Of a stretch of 64,000 nt of DNA, positions 38,429 to 48,420 are shown piece after piece. Position numbers and translations under genes: made by a program. Numbering within the stretch: position 1 is the first letter of the stretch; each line of letters opens with the position of its first letter. The notes under the pieces were generated by a model that saw only the letters and a list, made by a program, of their open reading frames with translations, searched no databases and was not told the DNA's origin. The DNA comes from Nitrosomonas communis (GTDB lineage: Bacteria; Pseudomonadota; Gammaproteobacteria; Burkholderiales; Nitrosomonadaceae), in NCBI RefSeq assembly GCF_900114745.1, contig NZ_FOUB01000006.1, forward strand, positions 62,001-126,000, read 5' to 3'.

Positions 38429-38454
38429 GTCTTAATTCCAGAGAAAATGTATTG

Positions 38455-38931
38455 TTATGCTTGCACTATATCGGGAGAGATAACGGCACGCAAGAGGGTA
38501 TTTTCAGTATCGGCACTTTGTTTATAGCTAAACCACCAGATTGCTCCTTTTTTGATGCTAAAACCAGTATGGTTAGGGCAGATCAATGAAGCTGCAACAT
38601 TGCCCAAGGTAGGTTGATGACCAACTATCAGAATCATACCTTCCTCGTAAGGCCAGTTAGCCGCGGCCAGTACTCTATCGGCAGTAGTACTGGTTCCTAC
38701 TTCCGGTGTGGTTTCAAAATTTTTGCTCAGTGCCAAAGCTGTTTGCTGAGTTCGGTTTGCGGGACTGACCAGGATGCGCGTGTTCTTGATTAATCTTGGT
38801 TTAAGCCATTTAGCCATATTGCGAGCCTGCTGTAATCCTTTCTCAGTCAGTTTACGTGCGGCATCAGGAAATCCATCTTCTGCTTCCGCATGGCGCCATA
38901 GGATAAGTTCCAAATTGTTCTCCTTAAACAA
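38455..38931 (-). CDS. sixA: Phosphohistidine phosphatase SixA
   Basis: Histidine-phosphatase-superfamily enzyme that dephosphorylates phosphohistidine in phosphotransfer proteins. The 158 residues carry the RHG-type motif LILWRHAEAEDGFPDAAR near 9-26, LVSPANRTQQTALAL near 54 and a second catalytic His in MILIVGHQPTLGNVA near 100. It lies 23 bp downstream of rimO and upstream of the rluE-like gene on the same strand. Confidence 0.9.
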   Translation of the reverse strand: MFKENNLELILWRHAEAEDGFPDAARKLTEKGLQQARNMAKWLKPRLIKNTRILVSPANRTQQTALALSKNFETTPEVGTSTTADRVLAAANWPYEEGMILIVGHQPTLGNVAASLICPNHTGFSIKKGAIWWFSYKQSADTENTLLRAVISPDIVQA

Positions 38932-38954
38932 AGATAACAGCTAATGCTGATCTA

Positions 38955-40277
38955 TCAAATGATTTCCGCCCAAAGATCATGTTCGTCAGAATGTGTGACG
39001 CGTACGGTTACGACGTCCCCCTGTTTTAATGACTGGCCATTCTCTATATAAACCAGCCCATCGATTTCCGGTGCATCCGCATGGCTGCGGGCAACCGCAC
39101 CTTGCTTATCAGCCTCATCAATCAGCACTTGGATAGTTTTGCCTATTTTCTGTGCAAGCCGTTGTGCGCTGATTTTTTCCTGTAACGCCATCAAACGTGC
39201 TAAACGTTCCTGCTGCAATTCGGGTGGAATAGGATTGGGTAAACTATTGGCGACTGCACCGTCAACTGGAGAATACATGAACGCACCGACGCGATCCAGT
39301 TGAGCTGCCTTAAGAAAATCCATTAGTTCTTCAAATTCTTGTTCTGTCTCCCCCGGGAAACCAACGATAAACGTACTGCGCAACGTGATATCAGGGCAAA
39401 TCGTGCGCCATTGTTGGATACGGCTAAGCACATCCTCACTATCCGCAGGGCGTTTCATAAGCTTTAGAATACGCGCATTTGCATGCTGAAAGGGGATATC
39501 CAGGTAGGGAACGATCTTGCCCTCTGCCATCAGCGGAATGAGCTCGTCGACATGAGGATAGGGATAGACATAATGCAAGCGTATCCATACGCCCAATTCA
39601 CCCATAGTTTGAACAAGTTCAGTGATGCGCGATTTGACAAATTTACCTTTCCAGAAACCACTGCGGTATTTCAGATCAACCCCATAGGCGCTAGTATCCT
39701 GTGAAATAACCAATAATTCCTTGACACCAGCATCCACCAGGCTTTGTGCTTCCTGCATGATATCACCTACTGGACGGCTGACCAGATTGCCACGCATACT
39801 GGGAATAATGCAGAAGGTACAGCGGTGGTTGCAGCCCTCGGAAATTTTTACATAGGCATAATGTTTAGGTGTCAGCCTTATCCCCTGTGGGGGTACTAGA
39901 TCAACATAAGGATCGTGCAATTTCGGTAAATATGCATGAATGGCCTCCATGACTTCATCAGTTGCCTGCGGGCCTGTGACAGACAGTACATTGGGATGTG
40001 CTTGCTTCACAATATCCCCTTTCGCGCCAAGACAACCAGTAACAATGACTTTACCGTTTTCGGTAAGCGCTTCGCCAATAGCCTCGAGCGATTCAGCAAT
40101 GGCACTGTCGATAAAGCCACAAGTATTGACCACAACTAAATCTGAATCTTCATAGTTGGGTGAAATAAGATAGCCTTCTGTCCGCAGACGCGTCAGGATG
40201 CGCTCGGAATCAACGGTTGCCTTGGGGCAACCAAGCGAAACGAAACCAACGCGTGGGATTTTATTATGCATATTCAT
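38955..40277 (-). CDS. rimO: Ribosomal protein uS12 methylthiotransferase RimO
   Basis: Radical-SAM enzyme that adds a methylthio group to Asp of ribosomal protein S12. The 440 residues have an N-terminal UPF0004 domain with cluster Cys ([38 protein letters not shown]). The radical-SAM CxxxCxxC is in [19 protein letters not shown] near 150 and a C-terminal TRAM domain is present. Start ATG 40277 is used; an in-frame ATG six bases in is equally possible. A repeat element lies 72 bp upstream. Confidence 0.96.
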   Translation of the reverse strand: MNMHNKIPRVGFVSLGCPKATVDSERILTRLRTEGYLISPNYEDSDLVVVNTCGFIDSAIAESLEAIGEALTENGKVIVTGCLGAKGDIVKQAHPNVLSVTGPQATDEVMEAIHAYLPKLHDPYVDLVPPQGIRLTPKHYAYVKISEGCNHRCTFCIIPSMRGNLVSRPVGDIMQEAQSLVDAGVKELLVISQDTSAYGVDLKYRSGFWKGKFVKSRITELVQTMGELGVWIRLHYVYPYPHVDELIPLMAEGKIVPYLDIPFQHANARILKLMKRPADSEDVLSRIQQWRTICPDITLRSTFIVGFPGETEQEFEELMDFLKAAQLDRVGAFMYSPVDGAVANSLPNPIPPELQQERLARLMALQEKISAQRLAQKIGKTIQVLIDEADKQGAVARSHADAPEIDGLVYIENGQSLKQGDVVTVRVTHSDEHDLWAEII

Positions 40278-40348
40278 TTATTTTTTGCTAAAGGTGAAGA
40301 TCACCTGATTAAAGTTACAAAAAACAGGATAATTAAAGATAAAAATTT

Positions 40349-40451
40349 ATTCTATTTCTAAATCAAAACTGACTTTGCCGGCTTCGCCTTGCCGTATTAT
40401 TTATACTGTCTACGGCCCACCTTTGCGTCCTTTTTGATTTGGAAATGGAAT
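40349..40451 (-). mobile_element. Inverted-repeat element family 1, copy 4
   Basis: 103 bp, ATTCTATTTCTAAATCAAAA to GATTTGGAAATGGAAT, core oriented opposite to copy 1. It lies between the start of rimO and the 3' end of the metallo-beta-lactamase-fold gene, hence in the rimO upstream region. Confidence 0.85.
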
Positions 40452-40525
40452 AATAAAGTAATTCGAGCATGAGCAAAATTATAAGGTAAGAGTGGGTAAA
40501 CAGGTGATGATAGGGGTCAGAGTTA

Positions 40526-41308
40526 TTAGTCGCGCCATAGCGGAAACTCAGGCAAAGTTTTAAAAAAAGCAAGGTCGTGGTTGGGCCAGAGCTGAGCATT
40601 CTCTATGAGAGCAAGTGATTTAAGCTTGCGAATACTAGCGAGTGCCTGCTCAACGTTATCCTGCCAGCAGCAGCCAGGTGCAATCTCATCGGATAAATTC
40701 TCATTCAGATCGGCCGCATCACCGCAAAGAATGACGGGGCGGCCTTTGGGCAAGCGTATGAGCAGGGACATGTGCCCTGCAGTGTGACCAGGCGTAGTAA
40801 TAGCCTGTACTCCTGGCGCCACTTCATATTCACTTGTTTGTAAATACCACTGATCCGATTTAACCAGCTCATCTGCAAATACTCCGCTATCTAACCCACT
40901 CTTGGCTGCTGTCAGCTCATCCCGATGGATGTGAACCTCGCATTCAGGCAGATCACACAAGCCGCCTGCATGATCGAAATGTAAATGGCTGATAAATACT
41001 AAATCAATATCGGAAGACGTTAAACCTAGTCGTTCAAGATAATGGGGAACACGTTGGTCTGCTTGCATTCTGGGCGTTTCTATAGAAGAGGACATGGAAG
41101 CAAAATAGCGTGTACGAAGAGCGGGGTTGGTCAATTTGCGATAGTCGCACCCTACGTCATACAGGATGCGACCATTGGATGTTTCAATCAAATAAGCCAG
41201 AATAGGTGCTTCAATCCACCACCCCTGGCCACGATTACGCGTTGAAATGGTTTTCTCATAGCGTATGCTTCCGGTGAGTAACGTCCAGATTTTGAGCGCA
41301 TGGGACAT
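40526..41308 (-). CDS. Metallo-beta-lactamase-fold hydrolase, N-acyl-homoserine-lactonase-like
   Basis: About 260 residues with the dinuclear zinc motif HLHFDHAGG near residue 107 and further ligands in TTPGHTAGHMSLL and ILCGDAADL. The sequence around it (GRILYDVGCDYRKL, then YLERLGLTSSDIDLVFISHL) resembles AttM/AiiA-type lactonases that open acyl-homoserine lactones. Sequence alone cannot separate this from other glyoxalase-II-like hydrolases. ATG 41308 was chosen; the open frame extends 12 codons upstream to a TTG with no good ribosome-binding site. Confidence 0.8.
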   Translation of the reverse strand: MSHALKIWTLLTGSIRYEKTISTRNRGQGWWIEAPILAYLIETSNGRILYDVGCDYRKLTNPALRTRYFASMSSSIETPRMQADQRVPHYLERLGLTSSDIDLVFISHLHFDHAGGLCDLPECEVHIHRDELTAAKSGLDSGVFADELVKSDQWYLQTSEYEVAPGVQAITTPGHTAGHMSLLIRLPKGRPVILCGDAADLNENLSDEIAPGCCWQDNVEQALASIRKLKSLALIENAQLWPNHDLAFFKTLPEFPLWRD

Positions 41309-41515
41309 ATGCTTACTAATAACCTGGACCAATGAGTTAATCAAGAAAGTTCAGAATAAGTTGCCAAGGAAGATATAGCGCAAGGTAGACGGAACCCTGA
41401 GCCCGGAAAACGAGCAAACGAAATTTGGTTATAACCACATTCAGATAAATAAGCGAAATTGCGGGTACAGTCTAATGTAACAATTGGCATGTAAGGGCAC
41501 CTATTCAAGGCGTTA

Positions 41516-43180
41516 TTAGCGCGTAATTGGTTTATATCTGATCCGTTTCGGTTTTGCGCCTTCTTCACCCAATCGTTGGCGTTTATCTGCTTCATATTCC
41601 TGATAATTACCGGCATAGAAGGTGACTTGAGAATTGCCTTCAAACGCCAGAATATGCGTTGCAATACGATCCAAAAACCAGCGATCGTGCGAAATAACCA
41701 GCACGCAGCCAGCAAATTCCAACAGCGCATCTTCCAATGCCCGCAGTGTTTCTACATCGAGATCATTGGATGGCTCGTCAAGCAGCAAAACGTTTCCGCC
41801 AAAAATCAATGTCTTGGCTAAATGTAAGCGTCCTCGTTCCCCCCCTGAAAGCTGTCCGACCATTTTCTGCTGATCAGGCCCTTTGAAATTGAAGCGGCCA
41901 ATATAAGCACGAGATGGCGTTTCATATTTACCGACTGTGAGGATATCGTTCCCATCTGATACGGCTTCAAAGACAGTCTTATTGCTATCGAGGATATCAC
42001 GCGACTGATCAACATAAGCGATTTTGACCGTTTCGCCGAGATTGATTTTGCCCGTATCAGGTTGCTCGCGGCCGATAATCATGCGAAATAACGTTGATTT
42101 ACCTGCACCATTGGGGCCAATGATACCGACAATTGCGCCAGGGGGTATTTTAAAGCTCAAATTATCAATCAGCAATCGATCGCCGAATGCTTTGGAAACG
42201 TTATTAAATTCAATGGCTTCATTTCCGAGTCTGTCGGCCACCGGAATAAAGATTTCTTGTGTTTCATTGCGCTTTTGATATTCCTGGGAGGTGAGCTCTT
42301 CAAAACGGGCAATCCGCGCTTTAGATTTGGACTGCCGTCCCTTAGGATTTTGTCGTACCCACTCCAGTTCCTTTTTGAGCGCTTTCTGCCGGGCAGATTC
42401 AGAAGATTCCTCTTGTTTGAGGCGGACTTCTTTCTGCTCTAACCAGCTTGTATAATTGCCTTTCCAAGGAATGCCTTGACCACGATCGAGTTCCAGTATC
42501 CATTCGGCGGCATTGTCCAGGAAGTAGCGATCGTGCGTTACAGCTACTACTGTACCAGGAAAACGCACCAGAAATTGTTCCAACCACTCCACAGATTCAG
42601 CATCAAGGTGGTTAGTAGGTTCATCAAGCAATAACATGTCCGGTTTTGATAATAGCAGCCTGCACAGTGCTACACGTCGTTTCTCACCACCAGAAAGATT
42701 GTTGATGACAGCGTCCCATTCAGGGAGACGCAATGCATCAGCGGCTACTTCCATTTGCTGGGCAGTGTCAGCCCCACTCGTTGCAATGATGGCTTCTAGC
42801 CGTGTCTGCTCTGCAGCCAGCGCATCAAAATCTGCATCCGGTTCAGCATAAGCCGCGTAAATTTCTTCCAATTTCTGTTGAGCGCTGAATATATCACCTA
42901 ACCCTTCCTGAACGGCTTCACGTACAGTCTGTTCCGGGTTAAGTTGTGGTTCCTGCGGTAAATGCCCAATTTTGAGATGAGGCATTGGCGTAATTTCACC
43001 TTCAAAATCCTTGTCTGCGCCAGCCATAATTTTTAATAACGTGGATTTACCTGAGCCATTTAAGCCGAGCAATCCTATTTTTGCGCCGGGAAAGAAACTG
43101 AGTGAAACATCTTTAAGAATCGTGCGCTTCGGTGGAACAACCTTGCTTAAACGATTCATGGTTAAAACATATTGAGCCAT
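41516..43180 (-). CDS. ettA: Energy-dependent translational throttle protein EttA (ABC-F)
   Basis: ABC-F ATPase that binds the ribosomal E site and gates the first elongation steps by ADP/ATP ratio. The 554 residues hold two nucleotide-binding domains with Walker A GLNGSGKSTLL (near 38) and GPNGAGKSTLF (near 356). Signature LSGGEKRRVALCRLLL and LSGGERGRLHLAKTLI and Walker B MLLLDEPTNHLDAESVEWLE are present. The interdomain linker is rich in Lys/Arg. No membrane segments are present. It is monocistronic. Confidence 0.95.
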   Translation of the reverse strand: MAQYVLTMNRLSKVVPPKRTILKDVSLSFFPGAKIGLLGLNGSGKSTLLKIMAGADKDFEGEITPMPHLKIGHLPQEPQLNPEQTVREAVQEGLGDIFSAQQKLEEIYAAYAEPDADFDALAAEQTRLEAIIATSGADTAQQMEVAADALRLPEWDAVINNLSGGEKRRVALCRLLLSKPDMLLLDEPTNHLDAESVEWLEQFLVRFPGTVVAVTHDRYFLDNAAEWILELDRGQGIPWKGNYTSWLEQKEVRLKQEESSESARQKALKKELEWVRQNPKGRQSKSKARIARFEELTSQEYQKRNETQEIFIPVADRLGNEAIEFNNVSKAFGDRLLIDNLSFKIPPGAIVGIIGPNGAGKSTLFRMIIGREQPDTGKINLGETVKIAYVDQSRDILDSNKTVFEAVSDGNDILTVGKYETPSRAYIGRFNFKGPDQQKMVGQLSGGERGRLHLAKTLIFGGNVLLLDEPSNDLDVETLRALEDALLEFAGCVLVISHDRWFLDRIATHILAFEGNSQVTFYAGNYQEYEADKRQRLGEEGAKPKRIRYKPITR

Positions 43181-43799
43181 AAAGTGTAAGAAAAGATATG
43201 GATGATTAGGAACTTGTATTTAATCGTTACTCTAAAAATTGGGCTTTTTTTGTTGCTGCCGGTTAGCCTGATACCGAATAATGAACTTTGCTTTCGCGTC
43301 TAGCTGGTAAATTGTATATTTTACCAGCCCATTTCACGGTAGTTAATTTGATTATTACGCGTTTGTTGGCTACTCTCCATTAAATCTAGATTTTCAATGG
43401 CTTGCAATTTATGAAAGATCTAAAGGAAATCATTGGAATATGTAGCTGATTATCATGTTTTATCAAGGATTTTGTGAGCTATTTTCCCGACTTGCATGAG
43501 ACTGATGCCAATATTAATACTAATATCGCCTTAAGATTCACAAATACCATAAATGTTCCCAATTTTGGATAAAGCCATAAATAGAACAATGAAATCAATT
43601 ATATATTAATGCGGATTTCTCAGGTCCGATCTCAGTTAAAAAGTTTGCCATATAAGGATTAATCCTTACGTGTTTGTACGTATTTAATCATTTCCAATTT
43701 TAATTTAATCTTTAACCATTAATATTTAACAATTTGAGTTGGATCACGAGATATCACTGTTTTCACAAGACAAAAAAGATTACCAGATGAGGATATGTT
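43181..43799. other. Long AT-rich intergenic region upstream of ettA
   Basis: About 620 bases without a supported gene, RNA or repeat-family member. It contains the ettA promoter by position. Short T-rich tracts are present but no convincing hairpin terminator. Confidence 0.45.
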
Positions 43800-43904
43800 A
43801 TGAGTGCAGAACCAGCTGATAGAGATAAGGTTGAATTCGATCAAGGAGAACATCTTTTAGATCTATCGATTACAGTATGGCTAATCAGAAATGTGCTAGC
43901 TTAA
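43800..43904 (+). CDS. Possible 34-residue small protein
   Basis: ATG 43800 is preceded by GAGGAT about seven bases upstream and encodes an acidic start (MSAEPADRDKVEFDQGEHLL) and a hydrophobic end (DLSITVWLIRNVLA). Nothing is known to match it. The ribosome-binding site and charged/hydrophobic pattern are the only support, and it could be a truncated relic. Confidence 0.25.
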   Translation: MSAEPADRDKVEFDQGEHLLDLSITVWLIRNVLA

Positions 43905-44141
43905 CAACTCAACTCATAAAGCAAGCAATCTCACCTCTCAGTGTACATCGAACTGATAAGTGATCAGATTATTGCAACGAAATTCTAACGAAAAAAGCTA
44001 TTCACCTGATGAGTAAAATTACTATATGGTTATTATTGAATTTATTTCACGCTCGGTCGTTGATTCTCTAATAAAACAAGCAAGAAACTTAGGTGGGTCT
44101 TGAGATAAAGAATTATTGTGATATATCATGGGGTGAACTAC

Positions 44142-44303
44142 TTGAGTAAATTACCAACCGCCATGTCTGAGGTCATCAGATTCCTTTTAGAAATAGTGTC
44201 TGAACGTGCTGCTCACTCAATCCCGGTTAATACGGTAAAAGCCATCATTCATCTTGGCCATGAGAAGAAAACTTGGGGAGTTTTCCCCAAAGAGGAATAT
44301 TAA
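44142..44303 (+). CDS. Small hypothetical protein (53 residues)
   Basis: TTG 44142 has GGGG eight bases upstream; the frame is open from 44118. The product has a helical middle (AMSEVIRFLLEIVSERAAHS) and a basic tail (KAIIHLGHEKKTWG). No domain was recognised. It is 43 bp before another small gene on the same strand, and the two may form a unit. Confidence 0.4.
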   Translation: MSKLPTAMSEVIRFLLEIVSERAAHSIPVNTVKAIIHLGHEKKTWGVFPKEEY

Positions 44304-44346
44304 ATTAAATAAAATAAATAAAAAACGAGCTACAGGGAGAGATATT

Positions 44347-44520
44347 ATGAGAGTTCTGGTTTATTTTAGATCAGGTGCTAGTCAAGTATTTATTGTTCCT
44401 CGAGATATTCCTGCTGTTGAATTTCGGCGAGTCGCGGAAGCTGTGGGAGGATATTTTCATAAAGTGGAATTCGTTCAGAAAAAAGCAAAATTACAAAAAA
44501 TGAATACGTTCTCATATTAG
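44347..44520 (+). CDS. Small hypothetical protein (57 residues)
   Basis: ATG 44347 is preceded by AGGGAGAGA. The product (MRVLVYFRSGASQVFIVPRD, then FRRVAEAVGGYFHKVEFVQK) looks like a compact basic alpha/beta protein without signal peptide or membrane segment. An open frame extends upstream to 44254 but the ribosome-binding site favours 44347. Function is unknown. A family 1 repeat element follows after 24 bp. Confidence 0.5.
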   Translation: MRVLVYFRSGASQVFIVPRDIPAVEFRRVAEAVGGYFHKVEFVQKKAKLQKMNTFSY

Positions 44521-44544
44521 AAAAATAAATTTCTTCGATTCTTT

Positions 44545-44647
44545 GTTCCATTTTTAAACCAAACTTGACTTTATCAGCTTCTCCTTGCCATATTATTTAT
44601 CCTGTCTGCGACTCGCTTTCGCGTCGTGTTTGATTTTGAAATGGAAT
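44545..44647 (-). mobile_element. Inverted-repeat element family 1, copy 5
   Basis: 103 bp, GTTCCATTTTTAAACCAAAC to TGATTTTGAAATGGAAT, more diverged than other copies. It lies between the 3' ends of the small gene (plus) and the thiolase gene (minus), where it could serve as a bidirectional hairpin. Confidence 0.8.
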
Positions 44648-44681
44648 GACTCAAAGAAACGGTAGCCTAATCACAGGCTAG

Positions 44682-45881
44682 TTATAATGCTTCAAATACC
44701 CCAGCTGCCCCCATTCCACTGCCTACACACATCGTAATCATGCCGTATTTCAGATGGTGCCGGCGTAAGCCATGCAGCAGTGTCGCGACACGGATTGCAC
44801 CTGTTGCGCCAAGTGGATGACCAAGTGCGATAGCTCCTCCTAGAGGATTTACCTTGGCCCGATCCAGCCCTAACTCATTGATAACAGCGAGGCTTTGTGC
44901 AGCAAATGCTTCATTCAGCTCAATCCAGTCAAGATCATCCAGTTTCATACCCACTTGTTTCAATACCTTAGGGATCGCCTTGACTGGACCAATTCCCATT
45001 ATCTCAGGTGGAACGCCTGCTATCGTGTATCCAATAAACCTTCCAATTGGTTTTAAATTGAAGCGTTGTAATGCGGCGGCACTCATGAGTACTACTGCAC
45101 CTGCGCCATCAGACATCTGTGAACTATTTCCTGCCGTGACCGAGCCGTTGGCTGCAAAAACTGATTTCAATTTCGCAAGCGCTTCTAAACTGGTATTGGC
45201 ACGAGGTCCTTCATCAGTGTCTTTCACAGATTTTACAGTTATGACTTCGTGTGAAGTTAAATCCGGTCTTTTTTCTTCGATTGGGTAGGGAGCAATCTCC
45301 TGTTTGAACTCGCCTGTTTCAATTGCTTTTAAGGCTCGTGTGTGGCTCGTCAACGCAAACTCATCCTGTTGTTCCCGAGAGATTTTCCACCGCTGCGCTA
45401 CTTTCTCGCCGGTGATGCCCATTCCATAAGCAATGGCTACATTTTCATCGTGCATGAACATAGCTGGATTCAGGGCAACCTTATTGCCCATCATTGGTAT
45501 CATGCTCATGCTTTCAGTGCCACCTGCAATCATCACGTCCGCTTCCCCCAAGCGAATACGGTCTGCAGCCAATGCAACTGTCTGCAACCCGGATGCACAA
45601 AAGCGGTTGACTGTCATGCCTGACACGTTGTTGGGCAATCCAGCCAGCAACAATGCTACACGTGCTACATTGATTCCTTGTTCCGCCTCCGGCATAGCAC
45701 AACCAACAATTACATCTTCGATTGCAGCCGGATCAAGCCCTTCACATTGTTTCAATACTGCTTGGAGAACATGGACAAGCATGTCATCGGGGCGAATATT
45801 TTTAAACATACCGCGTGGGGCTTTACCAACAGGTGTACGTACAGCAGCGACGATATAGGCATCCTGAGTTTGTTTGGTCAT
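44682..45881 (-). CDS. fadA: Acetyl-CoA acyltransferase (3-ketoacyl-CoA thiolase)
   Basis: Thiolase that cleaves 3-ketoacyl-CoA with CoA in beta-oxidation. About 399 residues. The active-site Cys is in MTVNRFCASGLQTVALAAD near 88, the His in NPLGGAIALGHPLGATGA near 355 and the second Cys in MITMCVGSGMGAAG near 386. ATG 45881 has GGAG nine bases upstream and is chosen over the TTG at 45896, which overlaps that site. It lies 44 bp downstream of the FadN-like gene, forming the two-gene beta-oxidation operon. The fadA symbol is by function; subtype against biosynthetic thiolases is inferred from the partner. Confidence 0.9.
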   Translation of the reverse strand: MTKQTQDAYIVAAVRTPVGKAPRGMFKNIRPDDMLVHVLQAVLKQCEGLDPAAIEDVIVGCAMPEAEQGINVARVALLLAGLPNNVSGMTVNRFCASGLQTVALAADRIRLGEADVMIAGGTESMSMIPMMGNKVALNPAMFMHDENVAIAYGMGITGEKVAQRWKISREQQDEFALTSHTRALKAIETGEFKQEIAPYPIEEKRPDLTSHEVITVKSVKDTDEGPRANTSLEALAKLKSVFAANGSVTAGNSSQMSDGAGAVVLMSAAALQRFNLKPIGRFIGYTIAGVPPEIMGIGPVKAIPKVLKQVGMKLDDLDWIELNEAFAAQSLAVINELGLDRAKVNPLGGAIALGHPLGATGAIRVATLLHGLRRHHLKYGMITMCVGSGMGAAGVFEAL

Positions 45882-45924
45882 GGTTTTCTCCATCAATCTT
45901 TAAATAAGGATCTCATCACGATGG

Positions 45925-48420
45925 CTAATTTCTGAGTGGTTTCCCTGTTTTCAAGGTGTGCGCGATGCGCGCTTGAGTTTTCTCTGTTGCCAGCAATTCA
46001 ATGAATGCTTTTCTCTCCAGCTTGAGAAACCACTCTTCATCTACCAAACTGCCCGGCGTCAAATCGCCTCCACACATGACATGAGCGATTTGGCTGCCGA
46101 TCAGGTAATCGTGCTCAGAAATAAAGTGCCCCTCTAGCATATTGACTAATGTTCCTTTGAATGTCGCAATCCCAGTAGATCCCGCTACTGGAATTCCGCG
46201 CGGCATCAAAGGCGGACGATAACCTGACTCTGCCAGCGCAAGTGCTTGTATTTTCGCTGCATGAAGAAGTTCAAAACGGTTCATGATGATCGGATCAGTC
46301 GGAAGCAAATAGCCCAGTTTTTTTGCCTCCTCGGCGCTTTTTGCAAGTTGAGCCATCCCGACTATCTGGAAGTAATGTTTTAGTTGGGGAAAAGGATCAT
46401 CATCTATTGCATTTCGTGCTGCTCTCAATGCCAGTTCTTTACATCCTCCGCCGGCCGGTAGCAAGCCCACGCCTGCCTCAACCAGACCGATATAGCTTTC
46501 CAAAGTGGCAACAGTTCTATCGCAATGCATCGCAAACTCACAGCCTCCTCCTAAAGCAAGCCCATCGACTGCCGCCACCGTTGGAATCATGCAGTATCGG
46601 AGATGCTGCGACAGTTGCTGGAAGCGCGTGATCAGCGTTTCTACTTCTGCGAGTTTGCCAGCCATCAATGCATCTGCTAGATCCAGACTTCGCGCGGCTT
46701 GCAGAATGGTCGATTGAGCTGTTTTCTTAACTTTCTTCACGAATTGATCAAAAGCGGAGGGTGGTTCCTCACTTTTAGGTTTCTCTGTCGCTTTTTGCAG
46801 ATTAGCACCTGCCGAGAAAGGGGGTTCGGTTTGCCAAATCACGAGCGCACGCCAGTGACGCTCAGCTTCCTCGATTGCCCGCTGCAATCCATTGAGTACT
46901 TCGATATCAATCGTATGCATCTTACTCTTGAAGCTGACAATCGCTATTTCATCTCCAGTATGCCACATGCGTATTGCATTTGTTTCAAAGATGGTTTCAC
47001 CATATATCTTTTCTTCACCCGCCAAGCGATCAGGAAATGCTTGTCTGCGATATACCGGCAATGTTGATCGCGGTTGCATCCCATGTATTACCGGTGCGTA
47101 GGAGCCTTGCGTGGTATGTACACCTGGCGCCGCATTTTGTCCTACTTCTTGTACCCAGGCAGGAAGGGGAATGTTGCTCATGCTTTTGCCAGCGGCGATA
47201 TCTTCATTGATCCAGGCAGTAATCTGGTTCCAACCAGCAGTCTGCCAAATTTCAAACGGCCCCTGATTCCAGCCAAACCCCCAGCGAATCGCGAGATCGA
47301 GATCACGCGCATTATCTGCAATTGCAGATAAATGAAAAGCGCAGTAATGTAACAGATCACGATGTATTGCCCACAAAAATTGAGCTTGTGGATGCTCGCT
47401 GAGTCGCAAAGCAGCAAATTTTTCAACTGGATTCTTTTGCTTGAGTAGCGATTCAACATCACTATCCAATGTACTTTCGGAAAGATGGTAAGTATTGGTA
47501 GCTAGGTCAAGTACCTGAATTTCTTTATTAACTTTTCGATAGATTCCCTTTCCTGATTTCTGACCGAGTGCACTTTGATCGATCAAGGTCTGTAACCAGT
47601 TGGGAATGATGTAATAGCGATGCCAGGGATCATCGCTCAATGCTTTATGCATGGTATTGATGACATATGCGAGAATATCTAGACCTACGATATCCGCAGT
47701 GCGGAAAGTAGCACTCTTGGGGCGCCCAATGAGGGGGCCCGTCAACTTGTCAACCAGATCAAAGCCTAAGCCAAATTCTTTTGCATGATGCATAATCGCC
47801 AGCATGGAGAACACACCTACACGGTTAGCGATAAAGTTAGGTGTATCTTTCGCCCGAATGACCCCCTTACCCAGATAAGTCACTAAAAATGCTTCCAGAT
47901 CATCAAGTATTCCGGCATCGCTCTCCTTGCAAGGAATCATCTCGACCAAATGCATATAACGCGGGGGATTAAAAAAGTGAATGCCGCAAAAGTGATGACG
48001 TAATTCTTCAGGAAAAGCCTGCGCCAATTGATTGATCGATAGACCGGATGTATTGCTGGCAAAAATGGTATGCGGACCAAGATGAGGCGCAACTTTGGTA
48101 TACAGATCGGTTTTCAAATCCATACGCTCAGCGATCGCTTCGATGACGAGATCACAGTCCGTGAGTAATCCGAGGTGCTGATCATAATTGGCGGACTGAA
48201 TACAAGCTGCTTTGGAAATTACCGATAGTGGAGCAGGCTCAAGTTTTTTTAGTTTTTCGATTGCTTTCGTTGCAAGCGCACTAGGATCGCCAGATTCAGT
48301 AGGCAGCTCAAATAAAAGTGTTTCAATATTAGCGTTTACCAAATGCGCTGCAATCTGCGCTCCCATGACTCCTGCTCCCAGCACTGCGGCCTTGCGTACA
48401 ATAAAGCGATAGTTACTCAA
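45925..48420 (-). CDS. 3-Hydroxyacyl-CoA dehydrogenase/enoyl-CoA hydratase (FadN-like)
   Basis: An 831-residue bifunctional beta-oxidation enzyme. The dehydrogenase comes first (NAD-binding AAVLGAGVMGAQIAAHLVNA at 9-28; FCGIHFFNPPRYMHLVEMIP near 140; NFIANRVGVFSMLA near 200). The enoyl-CoA hydratase-like domain comes last (PFSAGANLQKA near 540, VAAVDGLALGGGCEFAMHCD near 620). This order is the reverse of E. coli FadB and matches Bacillus FadN. Start TTG 48420 has a strong GGAGGGAG. Co-oriented with the thiolase downstream. Confidence 0.92.
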   Translation of the reverse strand: MSNYRFIVRKAAVLGAGVMGAQIAAHLVNANIETLLFELPTESGDPSALATKAIEKLKKLEPAPLSVISKAACIQSANYDQHLGLLTDCDLVIEAIAERMDLKTDLYTKVAPHLGPHTIFASNTSGLSINQLAQAFPEELRHHFCGIHFFNPPRYMHLVEMIPCKESDAGILDDLEAFLVTYLGKGVIRAKDTPNFIANRVGVFSMLAIMHHAKEFGLGFDLVDKLTGPLIGRPKSATFRTADIVGLDILAYVINTMHKALSDDPWHRYYIIPNWLQTLIDQSALGQKSGKGIYRKVNKEIQVLDLATNTYHLSESTLDSDVESLLKQKNPVEKFAALRLSEHPQAQFLWAIHRDLLHYCAFHLSAIADNARDLDLAIRWGFGWNQGPFEIWQTAGWNQITAWINEDIAAGKSMSNIPLPAWVQEVGQNAAPGVHTTQGSYAPVIHGMQPRSTLPVYRRQAFPDRLAGEEKIYGETIFETNAIRMWHTGDEIAIVSFKSKMHTIDIEVLNGLQRAIEEAERHWRALVIWQTEPPFSAGANLQKATEKPKSEEPPSAFDQFVKKVKKTAQSTILQAARSLDLADALMAGKLAEVETLITRFQQLSQHLRYCMIPTVAAVDGLALGGGCEFAMHCDRTVATLESYIGLVEAGVGLLPAGGGCKELALRAARNAIDDDPFPQLKHYFQIVGMAQLAKSAEEAKKLGYLLPTDPIIMNRFELLHAAKIQALALAESGYRPPLMPRGIPVAGSTGIATFKGTLVNMLEGHFISEHDYLIGSQIAHVMCGGDLTPGSLVDEEWFLKLERKAFIELLATEKTQARIAHTLKTGKPLRN

